From Desulfobacteraceae bacterium (GTDB lineage: Bacteria; Desulfobacterota; Desulfobacteria; Desulfobacterales; Desulfobacteraceae), in assembly GCA_024225635.1 (NCBI GenBank), contig JAAEMK010001070.1:16260-80259 (forward strand): 64,000 nt of DNA, in the 5' to 3' direction. Positions within the stretch are counted from its first letter, which is position 1. Every line of letters starts with the position of its first letter. The notes under the pieces were generated by a model, which had not been told where the DNA came from, ran no database searches, and saw only the letters and a program-made list of their open reading frames with translations. The position numbers were made by a program, and so were the translations under genes. This document shows, piece by piece, positions 1 through 9,269 of the stretch.

Positions 1-1361
1 TGGCAGAGCATGATGGGGATGGCCACGCACAGCCCCAGCATGGTGGTGACCAGGGCCTCGGAGATGCCGCCGGACATCATCCTGGGATCGCTGGTGCCGT
101 AAAAGGTGATCACATGGAAGGTGTTGATCATGCCGGTCACCGTGCCCAAAAGCCCCATGAGCGGGGCAATGGCCGCCAGCATGCCCAGGGTGGACAGGAA
201 GCGTTCCAGGGGCGGAATCTCCCGCAGGATCGCTTCCTGGAGGGCGTTTTCCATGTCCGTCCGTTTCATGGCCCTGAACTCCATGCCCGCGGCCAGGGCC
301 CGGGCCAGGGGCTTTTTTCCGTGGGCGGCTAAGAGCATGTCGCATGCCTCCCACTCATTGTTGGCCATGCGCTGCTTGAGCTCTTTCATGAATTTTGCCG
401 CATCCAGGCGCTTGCGGGCCAGAAATAGGAGCCGCTCCAGGATGATGAGGAACGCCAACAGGGCAATGCCCAGGATGGGCCACACCACCACGCCGCCCTT
501 GGGAATCTGCTCAACCAGGCTCAGCTTATGGGTGAGCTGGCGCATGGCGCCCCCTTTTGAGACATCGATGGGCACCTCATCCGCCTTGCCGTTCATGTAG
601 CGCTTGATCGCCTTCTGCATCACCAGGGGGGGCTGTTTTGACAGGGCGAACAGCTGTTGGCTCTGGTCGGAAAAAAGCAGGAATCCCACCCGGCTGTCCA
701 CTTGATAGGCCGCGGTGAAGTTACCGAGGATGAGGCATTGGGCCGTGAGCTCCTTGCCGGCCTGGTCGATGATGCCGGCCTGTTCGATCCGGACCTGGCC
801 CGATCCCAGGATCTCCTCCATGAGAAGGTCCTTCATGGTCCGGATATCCTCCATGGCCGGAAACTTGTCGGCCTTGATCAGGGGCCGGAGCTTGTCGGCC
901 CTGCCCTTGACAATGGCGCTTTGGAGGCTGTGGTTCAGCAGGGTGTCAAGATCCTTGGCCGAGATGCGCACAAAGCCCGAGAGCTCCTTGACCACGGCAT
1001 CCATCTCGGCAAGTTTCGCCCTGAGATCCGCCTCCCCGGCCGTGAGGGATTTAATGTCGGTCTGAATCTTAAGGTTCTGCTTTGCCAGGGCCTGGTTTTC
1101 TTTTTTCTTCTGGGCAATGGCCTGTTTCAGGGCCTTTTTGTCCAGGAAGATCGCTTCGCGGCTCTTTTGGGCCTCCTCCCGGGCGGTCTGCTTTTCAAGA
1201 TTTGCCCTGTTGAGAAGATCGGTCCGTTGCCTTGCCGCCTCCTGGGCCGTGGCCCGCATGTCCTGGGTGGCCATGGCGGGCGCAATTGAAACCAGCAGGA
1301 GGAAAAGGACCATGGAGATGATCCTCGAAATTTTTACTGTGCGTTTTGCTATGGGTTTCAT
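1..1361 (-). CDS. MotA/TolQ/ExbB-family proton channel, large form (C-terminus cut by window edge)
   Basis: About 453 residues are visible, reading off the left edge. The N-terminus looks like a signal peptide (residues 1-31), followed by a charged coiled coil (about 32-115), a periplasmic stretch, a membrane helix near residue 275 (WPILGIALLAFLIILERLLF) and the conserved ExbB core (LSTLGMLAAIAPLMGLLGTV) with the following GGISEAL helix. ExbB/TolQ proteins use the proton gradient to drive TonB. This extended form with a periplasmic coiled coil is the type that travels with DUF3450 proteins. Its ATG overlaps the stop of the upstream DUF3450 gene (ATGA at 1358-1361), so the two are translationally coupled. 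A second ExbB, ExbD and TonB would be expected further left; that part is inference. Confidence 0.88.
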   Translation of the reverse strand, partial: MKPIAKRTVKISRIISMVLFLLLVSIAPAMATQDMRATAQEAARQRTDLLNRANLEKQTAREEAQKSREAIFLDKKALKQAIAQKKKENQALAKQNLKIQTDIKSLTAGEADLRAKLAEMDAVVKELSGFVRISAKDLDTLLNHSLQSAIVKGRADKLRPLIKADKFPAMEDIRTMKDLLMEEILGSGQVRIEQAGIIDQAGKELTAQCLILGNFTAAYQVDSRVGFLLFSDQSQQLFALSKQPPLVMQKAIKRYMNGKADEVPIDVSKGGAMRQLTHKLSLVEQIPKGGVVVWPILGIALLAFLIILERLLFLARKRLDAAKFMKELKQRMANNEWEACDMLLAAHGKKPLARALAAGMEFRAMKRTDMENALQEAILREIPPLERFLSTLGMLAAIAPLMGLLGTVTGMINTFHVITFYGTSDPRMMSGGISEALVTTMLGLCVAIPIMLC

Positions 1362-2131
1362 TTGGGCACCACCTTTCCCAGGGGCAGGGTGAGGAAATCA
1401 ACGGCCCTGCGCTTGGAACCCATCTCCACCGCCCGGGCGATCTCCTGGTTGAAGGAGGCCGGCAACGGCTGCCAGGCGGATCTGGCCGGGTCAAATACCC
1501 CTGTGAGGCTGCCGTCCGGGGTTTTGCAGAACAAAGAGAGCCTGCCCAGGCGAAATATGTCCGCCAGGACCGTCTCGTTTTCAAGCTGGATCTTCTCCTG
1601 GTACACCTCGATGGTGTTGCCGTAATCGGCCTCGATAAATAGGGTCTCCATGGTTTTCCGGAATTTTTCGCTTACGGGGACGTCGCTTGCCTCGATGATG
1701 GTTTTAAGCTTTGCCACCCGGTGCTGCCTCTCCTGTTTTAGCATGGGGGGATCAAAGGCCACCAGGGTTTCGATCTCCTTAAGAACTGTCTTGAGAAAGG
1801 GGGCAAGGCCGGTGGATATCTCCTCCATATCCCCAAGGGCAAGGGTCAGCTGTTCAACCGTGGCCTCCCTGGCGGAGCGCTCCTTTTCCAGCTGCCGCTG
1901 CCGGTCCCAAAGCCGCTGGTGCTCCTGTTCAAGGGCCATGTACTCGGCCGTGAGCGCCTCCTTTTCCTGGAACCATTGCTCCTGGTTTTTCTGGGTTTCC
2001 TGACGGATATTCACCGCCTGTTTCACGGAATCCCGCACTTTTTCCGTAAGGGGTTTGCCGTTTACCACTCCACCCAGGAGGAAAACGGTAACCACCGTCC
2101 ACACCATGGACCATCCCGATCGTTTCAGCAC
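1358..2131 (-). CDS. DUF3450 family periplasmic coiled-coil protein
   Basis: The protein has about 257 residues: a signal peptide with hydrophobic core VWTVVTVFLLGGVV, then a long Glu/Gln/Arg-rich coiled coil (roughly 35-115) and an alpha/beta tail. DUF3450 proteins are found with ExbB/ExbD/TonB clusters in Gram-negative bacteria; their exact role is not known. The GTG at 2131 is chosen because AGGAGG sits four bases upstream and a signal peptide follows directly. A longer reading frame to 2209 would put non-conserved residues before the signal peptide, and an ATG at 2107 is an alternative. The gene lies about 100 bp downstream of the TonB receptor and overlaps the ExbB-like gene, so all three probably act in the same outer-membrane transport system. 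Confidence 0.82.
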   Translation of the reverse strand: MLKRSGWSMVWTVVTVFLLGGVVNGKPLTEKVRDSVKQAVNIRQETQKNQEQWFQEKEALTAEYMALEQEHQRLWDRQRQLEKERSAREATVEQLTLALGDMEEISTGLAPFLKTVLKEIETLVAFDPPMLKQERQHRVAKLKTIIEASDVPVSEKFRKTMETLFIEADYGNTIEVYQEKIQLENETVLADIFRLGRLSLFCKTPDGSLTGVFDPARSAWQPLPASFNQEIARAVEMGSKRRAVDFLTLPLGKVVPK

Positions 2132-2233
2132 ACAACCTCCTGATTCTTCCTGCTGCCCATACATATCCCCGGATCGTTTCGGCGATCCGGGGACGTTCCA
2201 TTCATACATAAACGACTATACTTGAACTATTCT

Positions 2234-4228
2234 TTAAAAGCTTAACCTTACACCACCGTAAATGGCGGACCCATCCCGGGGCAGGCCGTAGGACTCTTCG
2301 TACTCTTCGTCAAACAGGTTGTCCACACCGGCGTAGAGGTGCATCATGCCCTTGAGCAGGCGCTGCTCGACCTTGAGGTTGACGATGGTATAATCCCCGA
2401 GGGAGGCCTTGACCACCGGGCTTCCGCCGCTGTAATGGTACTGGTTCGCCACATGGAGGAGGCTTGAGTAGATGCTAAGGCCCCACCCGAACTCATAGTT
2501 GCCTTCAAGGGTGAACTTGTGCCCGGGCCTGTACTGGAGCTCATCCTTGAAGCTGCCGGAGGAGCGGTCCTCGGTCTCCATGTAGGTGTAGCCGGCCCGG
2601 ACAAAGGCATTGTCCCTGAACCGTTTTTCCGTTGTCAGCTCAATCCCCTTGAACCTAAGCTCCTCGTTGTTTTCGTACAGGTCGGTGGCCTCGTCTTTTT
2701 CAATGTAATCCCTGGCATCGATGTAGAAGCCGGTCACGCCCATCAGTATCCTTCCGGGCAGCATCTGCTCGATTCCCAGCTCATAGTTGTAGGACTCTTC
2801 CGTGGTGAGTTCGGGATTGCCGCCGCTGGTGGTCTCATGGAGCTGCTTGAGGGAGGGGAACCGGATCTTTTTGGCAAGAGAGCCTTTGATGCAGGTGGTG
2901 TCAAAGAGATAATAGGTGGCGCCGGCCTGGAAAAAGCCCTTGGAGTCGTCGCTGCCCGATTCCTTTTCAAGCCCGCTGTAACCGTATCCCAGGACCAGGT
3001 TGAGCTTGTCCAGGGGGGAGACCCTGTATTCGGCCGAAGCCGTGTAGATCTCAAGCTCCCAGTCGTTGTCAAACCCCTGGGCCTTGTTTTTCTTGTCGAT
3101 CCGGGTGCCCTTGGAATCAAAACTGTGTTTCTCCCCGCCCAGGGAGAGGGTGACGCTGCCCGCCCCGTCAAGGTCATACCGGGTCTGGAGGGTACCGCCG
3201 CTCACTGCAGTGTCGTTTTTCTTTTCATAGGCGTTTTTCTTTTTCATGGTGGTGTAGGTGTCATCGTCGTACCGGTTTGACTCCTCCTCCATGGCGTTGG
3301 TGAACACCCAGCCCCGGAAGGAAAGGGGACCCTGAATGTCCAGGGCCGCGTTGAGCTGGGCGGAAAAGCCGTCAAAATCCTCCACCCGCTCATACTTGGG
3401 GCTTTTGTAGAAAGGATCTTTTTTGTCGTCAAGGATGCTCGGGGGACGGCCGTATTCCCCGGAAAGACAGTTCACCACCAGGCCCAGTTCCAAATTGTCC
3501 GTGACCGTGTAGCCCAGGTTGAAAAAGAGGTTTTGCCGCTTCCAGTCGCTGTTTTCCCGGAGTCCGCCGTTCTCGTTCCTGGTGGCGTCAAAATCGTCGG
3601 ACACCCGGAACCCGTCGCTTTGGGCCATGCTGCCGCTGATGAAAAAGTCCAGGGCATCCTTTTTGCCGGAGAGGGAGAACCGGCTTCGGTGGGTCTGATC
3701 TTCCGAGATCTCAATGTCGGTCATCCCATGGAATCCCTCTTCTCCCTTTTGGGTGACCACGTTGAGAACACCGCCAAGGCCGCCCTGGCCGTAAAGCACG
3801 GACTGGTTGCCGAACCCAATGTCGATCTTTCCGATGTTCTCAACCGGAATGATGGTGGGGTCGAACTGGCCGTCATAGGTGGAGTTGAAGGGAATGCCGT
3901 TGAGAAGCAGCTGGGTGTGGCGGGAGCGGAAGCCCCGGAGGTTGATCCGGGGGGTGCCGGTGGTGGCCGTCCGGACCTGGACGCCGGGCATGAGGGCCAC
4001 GGCTTCATCCAGGGTGCGGGCCCCCCGGGTCTCGATCTCTTGAGCCGTGATCCGGCGGATGGTGCCCGGGGTGCTGGCCGGGTCGGCCGTCTCCGTGACC
4101 ACCACGTCTCCCAGGATATACATGCCTTTTTCCCCATCGTCCGGGGCCAGAGCCCGGGCATGGGCCCCAAGGGGCAGCAACATGCCGAGGAGGATTAAAA
4201 AAAGTCCGTTGAACAGGTGTCGATTCAT
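2234..4228 (-). CDS. TonB-dependent outer-membrane receptor
   Basis: This 664-residue protein has a signal peptide (cleavage near residue 25), a plug domain (about 40-160, with GVQVRTATTGTPRINLRGF and the TQLLLNGIPF motif) and a 22-strand-type barrel ending in an aromatic residue (GGVRLSF), as expected for BamA recognition. It would import a large or scarce substrate across the outer membrane using TonB energy. The gene is on the same strand and downstream of an ECF transporter S component and a fused ECF ATPase/T protein, and just upstream of DUF3450/ExbB. The likely reading is a single route through both membranes. The substrate cannot be read from sequence; vitamins, cobamides or nickel/cobalt chelates are typical of ECF partners. 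Confidence 0.9.
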   Translation of the reverse strand: MNRHLFNGLFLILLGMLLPLGAHARALAPDDGEKGMYILGDVVVTETADPASTPGTIRRITAQEIETRGARTLDEAVALMPGVQVRTATTGTPRINLRGFRSRHTQLLLNGIPFNSTYDGQFDPTIIPVENIGKIDIGFGNQSVLYGQGGLGGVLNVVTQKGEEGFHGMTDIEISEDQTHRSRFSLSGKKDALDFFISGSMAQSDGFRVSDDFDATRNENGGLRENSDWKRQNLFFNLGYTVTDNLELGLVVNCLSGEYGRPPSILDDKKDPFYKSPKYERVEDFDGFSAQLNAALDIQGPLSFRGWVFTNAMEEESNRYDDDTYTTMKKKNAYEKKNDTAVSGGTLQTRYDLDGAGSVTLSLGGEKHSFDSKGTRIDKKNKAQGFDNDWELEIYTASAEYRVSPLDKLNLVLGYGYSGLEKESGSDDSKGFFQAGATYYLFDTTCIKGSLAKKIRFPSLKQLHETTSGGNPELTTEESYNYELGIEQMLPGRILMGVTGFYIDARDYIEKDEATDLYENNEELRFKGIELTTEKRFRDNAFVRAGYTYMETEDRSSGSFKDELQYRPGHKFTLEGNYEFGWGLSIYSSLLHVANQYHYSGGSPVVKASLGDYTIVNLKVEQRLLKGMMHLYAGVDNLFDEEYEESYGLPRDGSAIYGGVRLSF

Positions 4229-4362
4229 TGTATTTCCGTTTCTGTTAAAAGGGTTGATGTTGGTAAATAGCCGTTTTTACACATAGGGTTCCATCCAAGT
4301 CAAATGAATTGTATGCCTGGCATAAGTATAACCATAACCAACTAAGAATAACTCTTTTCTTT

Positions 4363-4917
4363 TCAGGTGTGTTTGTAAGTCCTGATGGCCTTTTCCATGA
4401 AGTGGGCACACAGCCCGCAGGCGATACCGATGATGGTATAGGTGACAAGGCCCGGATAAAACTTGACCAGCACCACTTCAAAGGGCTTTCCCACCATGAG
4501 GTTTATCCCGGATTTGGCCACATGCATGGACAGCGCCGCGAAAAGACCTTCCGCCATCCGGTTGACCACGGGGTGGCCCAGGGTGGGGAAAAGCCGCGTG
4601 ATTTCGATAACAATGCCGGGGGCGACAAAGCGGACCACGTCCAGGATTCCCTTGCGTGAGCCGGCAATGACGGCGAATATGCCGGCGGCCATTCCCATGT
4701 ACAGGGCCGCCCCCCGTTTGGGTACATAGGTGCTGCCGAACACCATGAAAAAGATGTAGAGGATGTAGGAGTGGCCCGGCAGGTTGAGATCCAGGCGCAG
4801 CATCTGCTTGACCGCCACCGACACCAGGGCGAACAGGGTCAGCATGATCATCTCGGAGATGGCCAGCCGGTTGGATGCTTCAGGCGGTTCATTGTTCAGC
4901 ATGGGTTTCTTGTTCAC
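4363..4917 (-). CDS. ECF transporter S component (substrate-binding membrane protein)
   Basis: The 184-residue protein is strongly hydrophobic, with five to six predicted helices and small-residue-rich segments such as GAALYMGMAAGIFAVIAG. This matches the size and pattern of S components of energy-coupling factor importers, which bind a vitamin or metal ligand within the membrane. The gene lies 36 bp downstream of the fused ATPase/T gene and 134 bp upstream of the TonB receptor. The N-terminal 20 residues are polar and cytoplasmic. I cannot assign the ligand. The immediate pairing with its own ATPase/T module suggests a dedicated (group I) ECF transporter rather than a shared one. Confidence 0.78.
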   Translation of the reverse strand: MNKKPMLNNEPPEASNRLAISEMIMLTLFALVSVAVKQMLRLDLNLPGHSYILYIFFMVFGSTYVPKRGAALYMGMAAGIFAVIAGSRKGILDVVRFVAPGIVIEITRLFPTLGHPVVNRMAEGLFAALSMHVAKSGINLMVGKPFEVVLVKFYPGLVTYTIIGIACGLCAHFMEKAIRTYKHT

Positions 4918-4953
4918 TTAGGTTTCCTTCATGATTGTTTCCGGTTTCGGGGA

Positions 4954-6966
4954 TTACTGGTCATGCCCCTTTAGTTTGACACTGAGTCCCGCAAGGGCCG
5001 AGATATCCTCGATCACGATCAACAGCGGTACAAACACGGCCCGGAGGCCGTAGAAGAGGCGTCTGGGGTGGAGCAGGTCCTTTCGTTCGGGTATAAGGCC
5101 CCGCTGTTTCTGGAGGTGGAGAATCTCCTTTGCATCGGCCGTGATGCAGGGCAAAAGGCCAAAGGCGATGCCCATGGAGAGCCGGGCCCGTTTGGGCAGG
5201 ATCTGGTTGAACAGGTTCATCCATTGGGCCATGGTGGTGGTCCGCATCATGACGATCACGGGGATGAAAAAGAGCCATACCCTTACTCCGGCCACGGCGC
5301 CTTCCAAAACGGCCCGGGGATCCCATCGGAACAGGGGCATGAACACACAGAATACCAGGGCCTGGATGAGGAAAAACCGGCTGTCCCCCAGAAACCGCCT
5401 GATGCCGAGGCGTGCGGAAAGGTAGTAGGCAAGGAGCAGGCCCGCCATGGCCGGGAAAAACCGTACCCCCCCGTTGTAGAGTAGCACCCAGATCAGCATG
5501 CTCAAACCCATTTTGGTCAGGGGCTTGGCCCGGTGGAGCCATGAATCGGTTGTCACATAATCAAAGGCAGGAGTCTTGAACGCCCTGATGATGCGCTTGC
5601 CAAGGGATTGCTTACGCGGTTCGGCCCGGCGGTGGCGAGAGTCAGGGGGCCCCTTGCCCCTGCACTCCGCCATTGAAAGAATGGCGGTTTTCCCATCCGG
5701 GGGATAGAGACCCCGGCTGCTGGTAAACACCAGGCCGCAGTCCGTACGCTGCCGGAGCTCCCGCAAGAATTGCAGCAGCAGCACCCGTTCCCGGGTATCG
5801 AGGAACCCAAGGATATCGTCCACAAAGATAAAATCAGGGTTGAGCATCCAGGCCTGGGCCGCCCCCAGGAACACTTTTTCGCCAAAGGATAGCCGGAACG
5901 GGGAGAGATGCTGTTTGGTTCCCAGGCCCACCCGGTCAAGCACGGCCTGGATCTCCCTCTGTTCGCTCTCCGTCAGGGGGATTTCCCGGTTTTTTTTTCG
6001 GATGACGGCGGTCATCTCTCCCAGGACCGAGGATTCGAAAAAACTTCGGTCCGGGTTCTGGGTGATGGTTGAGATCCGGAATTCTTCTCTGCCGCCCTGG
6101 TGAACCACGGTGCCGTAATCCGGTTCCTTTTCCCCGGACAGGATCTTGAGCAGGGTGGTCTTGCCCGACCCGTTCTCCCCCGAGATCCAGAGTTCCTCCC
6201 CCGGCTTGATCTTAAGGTCAAGCCGGCTGACAATGGGGTGCTTTCCATAGGCGAAACCGGCGCCTTTCAGCGTAATGGCGCCCCTTTGCCTGTCATGGGC
6301 CCGGGCATTTTCATTGTCCGGCACTGGGAGCGGGGAAAATGGTTTGGGGGAGCCAAGGGGCAGGACCTGTTCAAAGCGGTCATGGGCCACCACCCCGGGA
6401 TGGGAGGTCACCACCAGGCCTGTGCCAAGGCTTTTGAGGTAGTCGATATAGGCCAGCACCCTTGCGATGTTCTCCTGGTCCAGGTAGAGGAAGGGTTCGT
6501 CCATGAGCAGCACCCGGTGGTTCATGATGCCGGCGGCTCCAATGGCCACCATATGCTTCTGGCCCGAGGAGAGGTTTCTCACAGGTTTGTCGAGAAGGGG
6601 GGAAAGGCCCAGGATCTCAACGGTCCTGTCATGGATCGCCCGGGTTTGTTCCGGCCTGCGGGTGGCGCCGAACTTCAGCTCTTCGCGGACCAGGGTGGAT
6701 ATCATCTGGGAGTGGGGATTCTGGAGCACGAGGCCGATCTCCTGCCTGCCTGCGTCATCAAGGGGCATCCCGTCCAAAAGAAGGGTGCCGAAGTATTGCT
6801 TGTCCGGCTGGAAAATGCCTTTGAGGCAGAAGAGAAATGATGATTTGCCCCGGCCCGATCCCGCCTCGACCATGATGGCGCAGCCCGGCTCAAGTGAAAA
6901 GGAGATCTCCTTGAACAAAAGCGCTCCTTTGGTGATCCTGCACTCCAATGATTGTACTTTCAGCAA
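4954..6966 (-). CDS. Fused ECF transporter: two ABC ATPase domains plus EcfT transmembrane domain
   Basis: This 670-residue fusion has ABC domain 1 (about 1-210: Walker A GSGRGKS, signature LSSGQ, Walker B LLMDEP, switch His in TSHPG), ABC domain 2 (about 230-440: Walker A GENGSGKTT, signature LSFGE, Walker B FIFVDD) and a C-terminal EcfT region (about 475-665) of four to five helices with the coupling motif LQKQRG. It powers the S component next door. In domain 2 the Walker B catalytic Glu is Asp and the switch His is Ser (TSSRG), so one of the two ATP sites may be weak. The start codon is TTG with AAGGG nine bases upstream. EcfA1-EcfA2-EcfT fused in one chain is less usual than separate subunits. 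Confidence 0.88.
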   Translation of the reverse strand: MLKVQSLECRITKGALLFKEISFSLEPGCAIMVEAGSGRGKSSFLFCLKGIFQPDKQYFGTLLLDGMPLDDAGRQEIGLVLQNPHSQMISTLVREELKFGATRRPEQTRAIHDRTVEILGLSPLLDKPVRNLSSGQKHMVAIGAAGIMNHRVLLMDEPFLYLDQENIARVLAYIDYLKSLGTGLVVTSHPGVVAHDRFEQVLPLGSPKPFSPLPVPDNENARAHDRQRGAITLKGAGFAYGKHPIVSRLDLKIKPGEELWISGENGSGKTTLLKILSGEKEPDYGTVVHQGGREEFRISTITQNPDRSFFESSVLGEMTAVIRKKNREIPLTESEQREIQAVLDRVGLGTKQHLSPFRLSFGEKVFLGAAQAWMLNPDFIFVDDILGFLDTRERVLLLQFLRELRQRTDCGLVFTSSRGLYPPDGKTAILSMAECRGKGPPDSRHRRAEPRKQSLGKRIIRAFKTPAFDYVTTDSWLHRAKPLTKMGLSMLIWVLLYNGGVRFFPAMAGLLLAYYLSARLGIRRFLGDSRFFLIQALVFCVFMPLFRWDPRAVLEGAVAGVRVWLFFIPVIVMMRTTTMAQWMNLFNQILPKRARLSMGIAFGLLPCITADAKEILHLQKQRGLIPERKDLLHPRRLFYGLRAVFVPLLIVIEDISALAGLSVKLKGHDQ

Positions 6967-7054
6967 CGGCCCACACCCTTTGCAAAAACAGACGCCCCCC
7001 GTTACCGGAATTGGTCATGGGCGGTTCCCGTTGGTTGTCTTTTTATCCTTACCC

Positions 7055-7071
7055 AAGGCAAATACTGCCTT
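7055..7071. promoter_or_regulatory. Short perfect dyad upstream of the ECF transporter operon
   Basis: AAGGCA and TGCCTT are separated by five bases, about 90 bp upstream of the ECF ATPase start. On the minus strand it could be an operator or a small leader hairpin. No known regulator motif is recognised, so function is inference. Confidence 0.3.
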
Positions 7072-7172
7072 ATTTACTAAAATACAACCTATTCGGCGGT
7101 AAATCAATAGCCGCAACGGACCCATCACCTGAAGCCTGAAACCAGGGGGCGGCACGATCAAGGGTAACAACA

Positions 7173-7943
7173 TCATAGCGGTTTCCTGCCAATGATATAA
7201 CCAAAGCTCGTCCAGCGTCCATTATCCACCTCAAGGGTTTTGGGGTCCTCTTCGGGTTTTTGTTTGCAAAAGGGATCATGCTTGGCAAAAGCCATCCACC
7301 ATTGGCGGGCATCAGGTGCATGATCCGCTTCAATGATGTCAAACCCTGCCGAATTTACGAGTTCCGTTGTTTCGGGTAGACTTTTAAAGCATTCTTTCCA
7401 TGGATATTCTCCTTGGGACACATAGGGCTCAAGGTCTGAAGGAATCTTGACGTCAAGATGCATGGGTTCACCCAGGCCAAAGGTGCCCCCCGGCTTTAAT
7501 ACGCGATAAATTTCTTTCAGACACTTCATATAGCCTTGGATACCCTGTGACACTCGAACCATTTCAAGTGCGGTTGTCGAATAAACACAATCAAAGGAAT
7601 CGGAAGCAAAATTTGTCTCCGGAACCCCCATTTTAATACCTAAAATGGCATTCTCGACTTTCCATTGCCGGGCATTCCCCTGCAAATGCTCGACCATGGG
7701 ATTGCCCTGCTCCCTGTCATCCCAGGGATCGATTCCCACGGCAAACACACCGTATTCTTTTGCCAGAAAGCAGGTCTGAAAGCCCCTGTTTGAGCCGACG
7801 TCCAACAGCTTTTTGCCTGGCTCAAGCCCCATTTTTTCAGCCATGAATTCGGCAAGCTGTAAACCGCCCGGACCACTGCATTGGTCATATATGGTATCGT
7901 AATCCGTGTATTCTTTTGATTTAATATATTGAAACTCAGACAT
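7173..7943 (-). CDS. Class I SAM-dependent methyltransferase
   Basis: The 256-residue protein has a Rossmann-type methyltransferase fold. Motif I is LLDVGSNRGFQT (about 46-57), the acidic residue ending strand 2 is in VGIDPWDD, and the post-motif strand is IYRVLKPGGTFGLGEP, typical of the UbiE/Methyltransf_11 group acting on small molecules. It would transfer a methyl group from S-adenosylmethionine; the acceptor is unknown. The gene lies downstream of and on the same strand as a MerR-methyltransferase fusion (62-bp gap), so both may serve one response. There is no signal peptide, so it is cytoplasmic. Confidence 0.8.
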   Translation of the reverse strand: MSEFQYIKSKEYTDYDTIYDQCSGPGGLQLAEFMAEKMGLEPGKKLLDVGSNRGFQTCFLAKEYGVFAVGIDPWDDREQGNPMVEHLQGNARQWKVENAILGIKMGVPETNFASDSFDCVYSTTALEMVRVSQGIQGYMKCLKEIYRVLKPGGTFGLGEPMHLDVKIPSDLEPYVSQGEYPWKECFKSLPETTELVNSAGFDIIEADHAPDARQWWMAFAKHDPFCKQKPEEDPKTLEVDNGRWTSFGYIIGRKPL

Positions 7944-8004
7944 CTTTTAACGTTTCTCCATTTTTATTATGGGGACGTTTTTATAGAAGCATCCCCTTTT
8001 ACTT

Positions 8005-9222
8005 TTAATCTTTTCGCTGGAGAAGCAGGCAGAGATAGCCGTATTCCTCTCCGTGGGTCCTGTCCAGTTCTATCTCCCTGATGAAATCCTCAAAGGTCCG
8101 GGTCATGCCCATCTCTTTTACGGCCCGTTTGCTACACGCCTCCATGTCGTCGTAAAACGCCTGCCAGTCCTGTCTCGGCAGGATGAACCAGGAGGAGATC
8201 TCGTACCCCTGTTCCCGGGCCTGGGCTTTCCTGGTCTTCACATCGGTCATGGTGGGGTATTCGATTTTCCAGTAGTCCGCACACGCCTGGGAGGGCTGGT
8301 CCGTGAGCCATACGGCATCGCTGACAAACAAAAAGCCCTGTCGGTTTATCAAGGGCCGCCACTCCGTCAGGGCCTTTTCAAATCCCATGAAGTAGGCGCT
8401 TCCCTCAGCCCAGACAAGGTCAAAGCCGGGACGGGGAAAGTCAAGGTCAAACATGCTCATGTTCTTTGTGGTGATCTGCCCGTCAAGTCCAAGGCGTGCT
8501 GCCTGATCCGCCAGGTGGTCGAGAAATGGCTGGTGGTTGTCCACGGCCGTGATAAGGGCATCACTTTCCTGTGCCAGGGCAAGGCTCGATTCTCCCTTGC
8601 CGCATCCCACCTCCAGGATGGCCTTGATTTCCCGGTGGCGGGGAATGGCTTTGAATGCCCTGAGGGTGGATTCCCTGCTTCCCGGACCCTGGCGCTTCAT
8701 CTGTTCAAATATTTTGAAAAAGTTCTCCATATACTGTCCTCCATTGGATATGTTTCGTGTGACCCAGCGGATGTAGAGACTCTCTTTTTCGCTGAATCCC
8801 AGGCGCTTGAGCCATGCAAAGTGGGCCTCGGCCCCCTGTTGTTCAAATTCGGCATGCCAGTTTTGGCCACGGCGGCCGGCAACATCCCCTGGCGGCAGTT
8901 CGCCCGTGGCACTCACCAGCAGGGATTTTACCACCTCTTTTGCCATGGTCATGGCTTCGATCTCCTGGCAGAGGGCATTGTAGCGCGCAAGCAGAAGGTC
9001 CGGGTCAAGGGCTCCTTTCATCACGGCCATGGACTCCTTCAGGGTAAAGCCTGCCTGCTTGAGTTGCCGCACCATCAGCAACAACTCCATATCCTTTTGG
9101 CTGTACTCCCTGTAGCCGTTGTCAGGATTGCGTTTGGGGGTGACCATGCCCATTCGTTCGTAGTAGAGCAGGGTGGATCTTGCAACGCCCAGGATCTGGC
9201 ATGCCTTTGAAATTGAAACCAT
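8005..9222 (-). CDS. MerR-family regulator fused to a SAM-dependent methyltransferase domain
   Basis: The 405-residue protein has an N-terminal MerR winged-helix DNA-binding domain (residues 1-70: VSISKACQILGVARSTLLYYE, with the Arg/Tyr wing NPDNGYREYS), a dimerisation helix (about 75-120) and a C-terminal class I methyltransferase (about 170-400; motif I ILEVGCGKGESS, acidic residue in TAVDNHQPF). MerR proteins bind promoters with stretched spacers; here the usual small effector domain is replaced by an enzyme-like fold. ATG 9222 is chosen because AAGGAAG precedes it and the HTH begins at once; a longer frame to 9300 would run through its own promoter. It may sense SAM or a methyl acceptor, or be catalytically active. 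Both ideas are inference. Confidence 0.85.
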   Translation of the reverse strand: MVSISKACQILGVARSTLLYYERMGMVTPKRNPDNGYREYSQKDMELLLMVRQLKQAGFTLKESMAVMKGALDPDLLLARYNALCQEIEAMTMAKEVVKSLLVSATGELPPGDVAGRRGQNWHAEFEQQGAEAHFAWLKRLGFSEKESLYIRWVTRNISNGGQYMENFFKIFEQMKRQGPGSRESTLRAFKAIPRHREIKAILEVGCGKGESSLALAQESDALITAVDNHQPFLDHLADQAARLGLDGQITTKNMSMFDLDFPRPGFDLVWAEGSAYFMGFEKALTEWRPLINRQGFLFVSDAVWLTDQPSQACADYWKIEYPTMTDVKTRKAQAREQGYEISSWFILPRQDWQAFYDDMEACSKRAVKEMGMTRTFEDFIREIELDRTHGEEYGYLCLLLQRKD

Positions 9223-9269
9223 GGATCTTCCTTTAAAAAACAGGTGGTTGTTTATCAACAATGGTAGCT

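Noticed and set aside
8053-9210. Long plus-strand open frame (385 codons)
   Set aside because: It is the antisense shadow of the MerR-methyltransferase gene; low-complexity His/Gly/Leu-rich product and no motif.
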